In this document: positions 7,455-11,946 of the stretch, piece by piece | How positions within the stretch are numbered: position 1 is the stretch's first letter | How the letters are laid out: each line of letters starts with the position of its first letter | NCBI GenBank assembly: GCA_030744095.1 | Contig: JASLRF010000055.1 | Location: forward strand, 1-11,946 | Reading direction: 5' to 3' | Origin: Pirellulaceae bacterium | Lineage (GTDB): Bacteria > Planctomycetota > Planctomycetia > Pirellulales > Pirellulaceae | DNA: 11,946 bases | The notes under the pieces: model-generated | Database searches by the model: none | Seen by the model: only the letters and a program-made list of their open reading frames with translations | Told to the model about the DNA's origin: nothing | Translations under genes and position numbers: made by a program

Positions 7455-9054
7455 AGCGTACGGTAGCGATTTCGTTCCAAACTACGCAGACGAAGCAGCG
7501 CGCGCTGCCGACTATCCGGCGCTGGCCGATAGTAACGTGAACGCTGTATTTGGTTCGATGCCACAAAAACACATCCGTGTCGACGGGCCGGCGGCAATGC
7601 CGCCTTCTGCCACACCGCAAGTCGCTGGCGTAGGTCCATCGCCACCATCGCCGGCGCGAACGTACATGCCTCAGGCAGCAACGCAGCCGACTTCGCCAGC
7701 GGCGCAAGGTCAACACACTCCACTCCAGCATCCGCACGTGCCGCCCGCAATCGGTCAGCAACTGGAGCATCCCGTCCAGAGGGAGCAGGCCGTCGAACAG
7801 CAAGTCGACGTTCCATTGCCCCATCTCGACATGCGAGATAACGCGTTGCCACCCGGGTCCCTGCCCATCGCTTCTCATGCGCCTGTGCCTCGACCACATA
7901 TCAATTTCGCCACAGCGCGTTCTGCACAGCCACAGCCAACGGATGTTGAAACGAGCGTTGAGCCAGCCATCGAACAGCCGCTCGCGCCGTCGCCCGCGTA
8001 TGCCACAAATGAGTTGGACCTTGGAGAGGGCCTCTCAGTGTTGGCCGATAGTTCGGTCCTGGTGGCATCGTCCGATTTTCAATGGCCAACGATTCATCCG
8101 GCGGTTGATGAGCCGCCGACGGTGACGGAGACGGAATCCCTCGAATCAAACACCGAAACAGAAACACAACCGGAACCAACTTCGCCGGTTGAAGACAGAG
8201 ATGAGGCTGAAACCGATGTCAGCCCGCCGATCGTCGTACCCGCGGTGGTGGATGAAGAACTAACTGATACGGAGAATCCTCCGTTGGGCTCTTCGATCGC
8301 CAACATCGACAAGGACGTTGCCGGAGTGGCGATGGATGCGAAGGCCGAGGAACCCGATGTCGCGAAGCAGAAACTAAAGCCGGCCTGGGAGGTGGACCGT
8401 TTCCTGTGGCCAAGCAACGTCGATCAGTTGTATGAATCCGAAAGTGAGTATTTTCGTCACGCCGGCGAGAAGCTCCACGACGCCAGCCTAGAGGGCCTGC
8501 GAGTCTTGGGAGTCTCTGCGACACGTCAAGGCGAGGGCTGCACGACGTTAGCCATCTGTCTGGCTCGCGCTGCGGCTGCGGCCGGTGCGAAAGTCGCGTT
8601 GTTGGACGCCAACCTGCGGTCGCCGCAATTGGGTACAGCGCTGGGACTCGATTTCGCACGCAGTTGGCACGAAACCTTGAACGGAAGAACATCGTTGTCC
8701 GAAGCCGCCGTTGCTTCGATTGCCGACAACGTAACGCTGATACCGCTCTCCAACAACGCCGCGCGACAAGGTTTGACGCTCGACAGCGACGCGGTCAACG
8801 AGATCCTCGGCCAAGCCGGCGATACATTCGATCTCGTACTCGTCGATGTTGGCGTGCCCTGCGAAGACGGGCGGAGCTGTTTCCAGGGAGATGACGCCTG
8901 TCCGTTGGACGCAGCGATCATCGTCCGGGATGTTCGCGCGACGTCCGAAGAAGAGACGCTCGAATCGGTTAACCGATACAAGGAGTTGGGAATCGATGCC
9001 GTCGGGATCGCCGAAAACTTCGCATCGTTGGCCGTTTCACGGGCCGCTGCGTAA
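7426..9054 (+). CDS. CpsD/ParA-like P-loop ATPase domain with degenerate Walker A and long disordered N-terminus
   Basis: Encodes 542 residues from ATG 7426. Residues 1 to about 320 are low complexity, rich in Pro, Gln, Thr and Glu, probably disordered. FLWPSNVDQLYE near 326-337 leads into a folded C-terminal domain from about 350. This resembles the SIMIBI ATPases of bacterial tyrosine kinases (CpsD/Wzc type): Walker A region SATRQGEGCTTLA, A'-like VALLDANLRSPQL with D394, Walker B-like FDLVLVDVG with D474, and the late strand DAAIIVRDVRATS. The usual GEGK(S/T)T has C372 in place of the nucleotide-binding lysine, and there is no C-terminal tyrosine cluster, so kinase activity is doubtful. 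No membrane helix is seen. ATG 7390 would add 12 residues and lengthen the overlap with the preceding gene from 29 to 65 bases; neither start has a good ribosome binding site. With its membrane partner this recalls a split BY-kinase layout, but function is not established. Confidence 0.85.
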   Translation: MNTTDQTFIRAYGSDFVPNYADEAARAADYPALADSNVNAVFGSMPQKHIRVDGPAAMPPSATPQVAGVGPSPPSPARTYMPQAATQPTSPAAQGQHTPLQHPHVPPAIGQQLEHPVQREQAVEQQVDVPLPHLDMRDNALPPGSLPIASHAPVPRPHINFATARSAQPQPTDVETSVEPAIEQPLAPSPAYATNELDLGEGLSVLADSSVLVASSDFQWPTIHPAVDEPPTVTETESLESNTETETQPEPTSPVEDRDEAETDVSPPIVVPAVVDEELTDTENPPLGSSIANIDKDVAGVAMDAKAEEPDVAKQKLKPAWEVDRFLWPSNVDQLYESESEYFRHAGEKLHDASLEGLRVLGVSATRQGEGCTTLAICLARAAAAAGAKVALLDANLRSPQLGTALGLDFARSWHETLNGRTSLSEAAVASIADNVTLIPLSNNAARQGLTLDSDAVNEILGQAGDTFDLVLVDVGVPCEDGRSCFQGDDACPLDAAIIVRDVRATSEEETLESVNRYKELGIDAVGIAENFASLAVSRAAA

Positions 9055-9080
9055 CAACGGCGGCAAGGGCATCACTTCCG

Positions 9081-9470
9081 TCACTTTGGTTTGCCGGTGG
9101 CATATCGAACAAGCGCCAGGAGGATGCCCATCGCGGCGAATGCGAGGCCGAATACGGCGAAAAATGGTGCCAGGAATGCCAGCGATTCCGCCACCGGATC
9201 GCGCGCCAAGTCGCTTCGTTCCAAAGCCAGATCGACACAGAGCAAGCCGACGCAGAACACGCTGCAGCCTCCCAAGCAGCCGACCAGTGTCCACCGTAAC
9301 GGAATCAATGCGACGCGGCTGGACCAGCCAGCCAAGACGCCGCTGACCACGGCAAATGCCAGAAAGTCGCGGTAGTTGAAGGCCGCAAAAATTGCGGCAC
9401 AGCCAGCGACAATTGCCACCAGCTCGCGCAAACTGAATTGAATTGTGGGCCTCTTTGTGGGTGGATCCAT
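9081..9470 (-). CDS. Small hypothetical membrane protein with FSLRELV motif
   Basis: Encodes 129 residues from ATG 9470. After a short charged N-terminus (DPPTKRPTIQ) comes FSLRELVAIVAG, a motif I know from many small planctomycete membrane proteins of unknown role. Four hydrophobic segments follow, roughly at residues 14-30, 34-50, 56-78 and 99-121, so it is probably an inner-membrane protein. No catalytic motif is visible. ATG 9503 would add 11 residues and a TTG at 9554 would add 28; I chose 9470 because the FSLRELV motif normally lies near the N-terminus, though none of the three has a convincing ribosome binding site. It is convergent with the ATPase gene, 26 bases away, with no terminator hairpin between them. 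Its coding status is supported by membrane-protein composition kept over the whole frame; function is unknown. Confidence 0.7.
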   Translation of the reverse strand: MDPPTKRPTIQFSLRELVAIVAGCAAIFAAFNYRDFLAFAVVSGVLAGWSSRVALIPLRWTLVGCLGGCSVFCVGLLCVDLALERSDLARDPVAESLAFLAPFFAVFGLAFAAMGILLALVRYATGKPK

Positions 9471-9586
9471 CTCTTGGCCGGGGCAGGTTGGACGATTGCG
9501 CATGTCGTAGGCATTGTACGCTAGGACACCGCCGACACCTGCCCCCAATCGCAATCGCGGGCTGAATTGTGGGTTAGTACTGTTCG

Positions 9587-9619
9587 ATAGTCGTCTTTCG
9601 CGCCGCGAAAGACGACTAT
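9587..9619. repeat. Perfect 15-bp inverted repeat (hairpin, 3-base loop)
   Basis: The arm ATAGTCGTCTTTCGC at 9587-9601 and its exact reverse complement at 9605-9619 enclose the loop GCC. It lies between two - strand genes, about 80 bases beyond the stop of the degenerate HD gene. No T run follows on either strand, so it is not a classical intrinsic terminator, although it could stop transcription or protect RNA ends. Its centre TTCGC-GCC-GCGAA (9597-9609) matches 12 of 13 bases of the centre of the hairpin at 1995-2013, which suggests a dispersed palindromic (REP-like) element. Confidence 0.75.
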
Positions 9620-9697
9620 AAGAGATGGAACACAGCTTAAATCATTAAAAGAGGAAGACTTTAAAGCGAGACGGCTTTGCCGGTGGTCACCATTTGA

Positions 9698-10666
9698 TCA
9701 TTCACTTGAGCAAATAAGAGTCTCAATCGACTCCAATCTCTGACCAACCGTGTAAGCAGGTTTCTGAGTGAGCTGCTCGAGGACGCCAAGCACGCCTGGA
9801 TGGTAATCGCCGTCCAGCTCGACTTGCATGGCCTTAATCGCCTCTAGTGGCGCAAGCGGCTGGTCAGCGCGAGATGTTAAAGCGTCGTACTCTCGCACGG
9901 CACGAATAATGGCCGCACCAATAGGCTCGTCACGTTGCTCCGGATCGTTGTTGTACGAAACATCGAGCCCATCCGGGCGACCCACTAGCAAGGGTAAGGC
10001 ACTCGTCAACACGCCCCCAAGGGACTGGACCAAGTCGCCGCCATGGAACGTGTTCGGTTCGAGGGCTTGTGAGTTCTGCAAATCGTCAACAGCTCGGTGA
10101 ATAACCCGGGCGGTGACCTCAATGTTGTCAATATCCTCCAACAAAGCCGCTACACGGATGTCATCGATTTCGCGTTCCGATAACCGCATCTGTCGAGCTA
10201 CGTCTCGGCTGATCATTGTGATTCGCTTCGACCTGTCGTTCATACTCGGATCTGCACCCTTTAAGTACTGAGCAAGCACTTCAACGACACCCAAATAGGC
10301 ATCATGTAGCTCGTCGATCTTACGCACCCGTTCGTCACTCAGCGTTCCAACGAACAACGCATTCAGTCCCATAACGGCTGCCCAGACGATTAGGGAAACG
10401 CCAATCATCAAATGCGAGGGCTCTCCCAAGAAACTGCTCAAGTCGGCCGCCGCTACCATCGTTGCGAGTAATACCGAAAAGAAAGCAAAAATGCCTGCCC
10501 GCTGCCGTCCGAGATAGAATGCGGCCAATACAATCGGGAGGTAAAAGAGGTTCAGGACAACCAGCTTATGGCCGACGGCAAGGTAGAGCATCAACGTGAG
10601 TGCCCCGCAAACCACGATGAGGGAGGCTTCTGTGATGCGTTTCGATTGGATTCTTTCGACGATCAT
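9698..10666 (-). CDS. Membrane protein with a degenerate (non-catalytic) HD/HD-GYP-like domain
   Basis: Encodes 322 residues. Four membrane helices are evident at about 14-30, 35-53, 57-74 and 84-107, resembling the N-terminal sensor regions of bacterial signalling proteins. A short linker (VRKIDELHDAYLGVVEVLAQYL at 114-135) leads to a helical domain matching the start of HD-GYP domains: RSKRITMISRDVARQMRLSE at 145-164, then LLEDIDNI at 175-182 where LLHDIGKI is expected. The metal ligands are gone: first His is R145, HD is E177-D178, GK is D180-N181, no HHE-GYP segment exists, and the aspartate before YDALTS (260-265) is R258. The fold is probably kept without phosphodiesterase activity. The start at 10666 has a good ribosome binding site in the 21-base gap after the intact HD-GYP gene, so it is very likely the second gene of that operon. 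It may regulate or scaffold its partner. Confidence 0.85.
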   Translation of the reverse strand: MIVERIQSKRITEASLIVVCGALTLMLYLAVGHKLVVLNLFYLPIVLAAFYLGRQRAGIFAFFSVLLATMVAAADLSSFLGEPSHLMIGVSLIVWAAVMGLNALFVGTLSDERVRKIDELHDAYLGVVEVLAQYLKGADPSMNDRSKRITMISRDVARQMRLSEREIDDIRVAALLEDIDNIEVTARVIHRAVDDLQNSQALEPNTFHGGDLVQSLGGVLTSALPLLVGRPDGLDVSYNNDPEQRDEPIGAAIIRAVREYDALTSRADQPLAPLEAIKAMQVELDGDYHPGVLGVLEQLTQKPAYTVGQRLESIETLICSSE

Positions 10667-10670
10667 TCTA

Positions 10671-10678
10671 TCCTCTCC
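10671..10678 (-). promoter_or_regulatory. Ribosome binding site for the degenerate HD protein
   Basis: Reading on the - strand, GGAGAGGA is followed by TAGA and then ATG at 10666. This fixes the start and lies inside the gap after the upstream HD-GYP stop, which supports a two-gene operon. Confidence 0.7.
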
Positions 10679-10687
10679 ACAAAGTAG

Positions 10688-11755
10688 TTAGGGCCTCACC
10701 GTGAACGCATCGGCAGGCTCGTCTTGCTCAAGAAGTGACGTAATGAGTTGATCCGTCAAAGCGCCGGCGACTGGATTCTGCCGTGTGGAACTTGACGACT
10801 GTTCCGGACGATCGCTAAATCGCTGAGCGATTTTCTGAAACTGTGGTGCGGCTTGAAGGAATACTTCGACGATGCGCGGGTCGAATTGTGTTCCACTCGC
10901 CTCGGAAATGATTTCGACACATTTCTCGTGGGGGTAAGGGTCCTTGTAGACACGTTTAGAGGTAAGCGCATCATAGACATCCGCGATTGCTACGATGCGA
11001 CCAGCCAGAGGAATCTGTTCTCTGCTAATGCCACATGGATAACCTTGGCCATCCCATTTTTCGTGATGGCACTGCGCGATTTCGCGCGCCATAGTGAGAA
11101 AGTTACAGCTCCCGAGACGCTGCTCAATCTCGCGGATGCACTCAGCACCAACTTCCGCATGCTGTTGCATTCGTTCGCGTTCCTCTGTGTCCAACGCCCC
11201 TGCCTTGAGTAATATCGCATCTTCTATCGCAACCTTACCGATGTCGTGGAGGACGGAGCTGATTCCGATTAGCTTTACAAAGGAAGCGGATACAGAGTCT
11301 CTGTACTGGAGTTCGCTCCGCAAAGCAGATGCAAGACAGGTGGAGTAGAGCGCGATGCGTTCGAGGTGTTGTCCCGTCTCGCGATCGCGATAGTCAGCGA
11401 GCTTTGCGAGACCGAAGATAATTGCATTGCGCGTCCTCACAAGGTCCTTCTCGCGATGCAAGACCTGCATTTCTGACTCGTTGTGCCCCTTTGACGTTTC
11501 ATTGCGTAGCTGAGTAACCACCAAATACGCGACACCCGCTTGGAGCCCGCCAATCCAGATTAATGCAAGACCTCGCCCAATCAGCAGTTCTGAGTTCGTC
11601 TGCGCAGACAACGTTTCGTGTGACGTAGCTGGAGCTTCGGTCGTTTCACCGTCAAGCGTAGACCTTGAAAACTGCTCACTAATCCACAAGCCACATGCTA
11701 GGCTGACGATCTGCCCGATTATCATCGTGGCCATCGCACGTTGATATGGCTTCAT
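10688..11755 (-). CDS. Membrane-anchored HD-GYP domain phosphodiesterase (probable c-di-GMP hydrolase)
   Basis: Encodes 355 residues. Two membrane helices, about 7-25 and 59-81, flank a 33-residue extracytoplasmic loop too short for a typical sensor domain. A charged linker (about 84-106) leads to a complete cytoplasmic HD-GYP domain at 107-300: GQHLERI with H130, LHDIGK with H170, D171 and K174, QHAEVG with H199, HHEKWDGQGYP with H230, H231 and GYP 238-240, and IADVYDALTSKR with D259. Such domains hydrolyse c-di-GMP, or sometimes cGAMP, via a bi- or trinuclear metal site; all expected ligands are present, so activity is likely. The tail 305-355 is Ser/Gln-rich and probably disordered. The ATG at 11755 is supported by AGGAAG six bases upstream. 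There is no receiver domain, so the input is probably membrane-borne or comes through the downstream degenerate HD partner. Confidence 0.95.
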   Translation of the reverse strand: MKPYQRAMATMIIGQIVSLACGLWISEQFSRSTLDGETTEAPATSHETLSAQTNSELLIGRGLALIWIGGLQAGVAYLVVTQLRNETSKGHNESEMQVLHREKDLVRTRNAIIFGLAKLADYRDRETGQHLERIALYSTCLASALRSELQYRDSVSASFVKLIGISSVLHDIGKVAIEDAILLKAGALDTEERERMQQHAEVGAECIREIEQRLGSCNFLTMAREIAQCHHEKWDGQGYPCGISREQIPLAGRIVAIADVYDALTSKRVYKDPYPHEKCVEIISEASGTQFDPRIVEVFLQAAPQFQKIAQRFSDRPEQSSSSTRQNPVAGALTDQLITSLLEQDEPADAFTVRP

Positions 11756-11761
11756 TGTTGT

Positions 11762-11767
11762 CTTCCT
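11762..11767 (-). promoter_or_regulatory. Ribosome binding site for the HD-GYP gene
   Basis: AGGAAG on the - strand lies six bases before ATG 11755. This contrasts with the weak or absent ribosome binding sites before most other genes in the window and fixes this start. Confidence 0.7.
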
Positions 11768-11795
11768 GGAAGAAGGATTCAGTCCGTTGGAAAGG

Positions 11796-11810
11796 CTACG
11801 TCACTCGTAG
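11796..11810 (-). other. Short hairpin upstream of the HD-GYP gene
   Basis: CTACG at 11796-11800 and CGTAG at 11806-11810 form a five-base-pair stem around a five-base loop, about 41 bases upstream of the start codon. It could belong to the 5' leader or be a small operator. The remaining sequence to 11946 shows no gene or convincing promoter. Confidence 0.25.
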
Positions 11811-11946
11811 AGCATGTCAAACTACACTTAGGGGACCCGTCAGATCCAAACTAACTGCCTTTTGCCGAATCTGCGGGATGCTCGTTGCGAACCCTATGTC
11901 AATCAAGTGCCGCTTCTAGTCAGCGATTCCCGGAACGGTATTAAAT

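Noticed and set aside
8219..8692. A 157-codon - strand frame within the ATPase gene
   Set aside because: It is antisense to the ATPase domain, Arg/Pro-rich in the manner of a GC-rich shadow frame, and has no recognisable motif.
9440..9573. Ten-base direct repeat GAATTGTGGG (9440 and 9564)
   Set aside because: It is short, one copy is inside a coding region, and there is no mobile element or integrase to make it an attachment site. Chance is likely.
9672..9682. Small hairpin CGGC-TTT-GCCG just beyond the stop of the degenerate HD gene
   Set aside because: A four-base-pair stem with only a distant, broken T run is too weak to call a terminator.
11815..11902. Two TTGACA hexamers on the - strand (at 11815-11820 and 11897-11902) upstream of the HD-GYP gene
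   Set aside because: Neither has a reasonable -10 element at 16-18 bases. Six-base matches alone are weak evidence, and planctomycete promoters are poorly defined.

Overview
The window looks like chromosomal DNA of a planctomycete, probably of the Pirellula/Rhodopirellula type. This is an inference, not a database result. It rests on long proteins of low complexity rich in Pro, Ala and Ser, a small membrane protein with the FSLRELV-type N-terminal motif common in that phylum, frequent absence of a Shine-Dalgarno sequence, and unusual hairpins in gaps between genes. All genes but the first, which is cut by the window edge, look intact. There is no tRNA, rRNA, CRISPR array, transposase or integrase.

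Layout. (1) Bases 1-1948, + strand: the 3' end of an M49/dipeptidyl-peptidase III-like gene, then cutC, then a class I SAM-dependent methyltransferase 20 bases later. (2) Bases 1949-2100: convergent gap with two adjacent hairpins. (3) Bases 2101-5805, - strand: a full-length cobalamin-dependent methionine synthase, metH, with all four modules. (4) Bases 5806-6062: divergent gap with two imperfect stem-loops. (5) Bases 6063-9054, + strand: two overlapping genes, a single-pass membrane protein with a proline-rich tail and a CpsD/ParA-like ATPase whose P-loop lysine is replaced by cysteine. (6) Bases 9081-9470, - strand: a small four-helix membrane protein. (7) Bases 9471-9697: gap with a perfect 15-bp inverted repeat. 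(8) Bases 9698-11755, - strand: a two-gene unit with good ribosome binding sites, encoding a complete membrane HD-GYP phosphodiesterase followed by a membrane protein whose HD domain has lost its metal ligands.

How they may work together. MetH and the methyltransferase both belong to methyl-group metabolism but lie on opposite strands with no sign of coupling. The overlapping pair 6063-9054 shares a Trp-Pro(-Thr) motif and resembles, in broad plan, a split bacterial tyrosine-kinase system (membrane partner plus cytoplasmic P-loop ATPase), with a degenerate ATP site and no tyrosine cluster. The HD-GYP pair suggests an active c-di-GMP hydrolase with a non-catalytic relative. These two pairs are the most interesting content; the rest is ordinary housekeeping.
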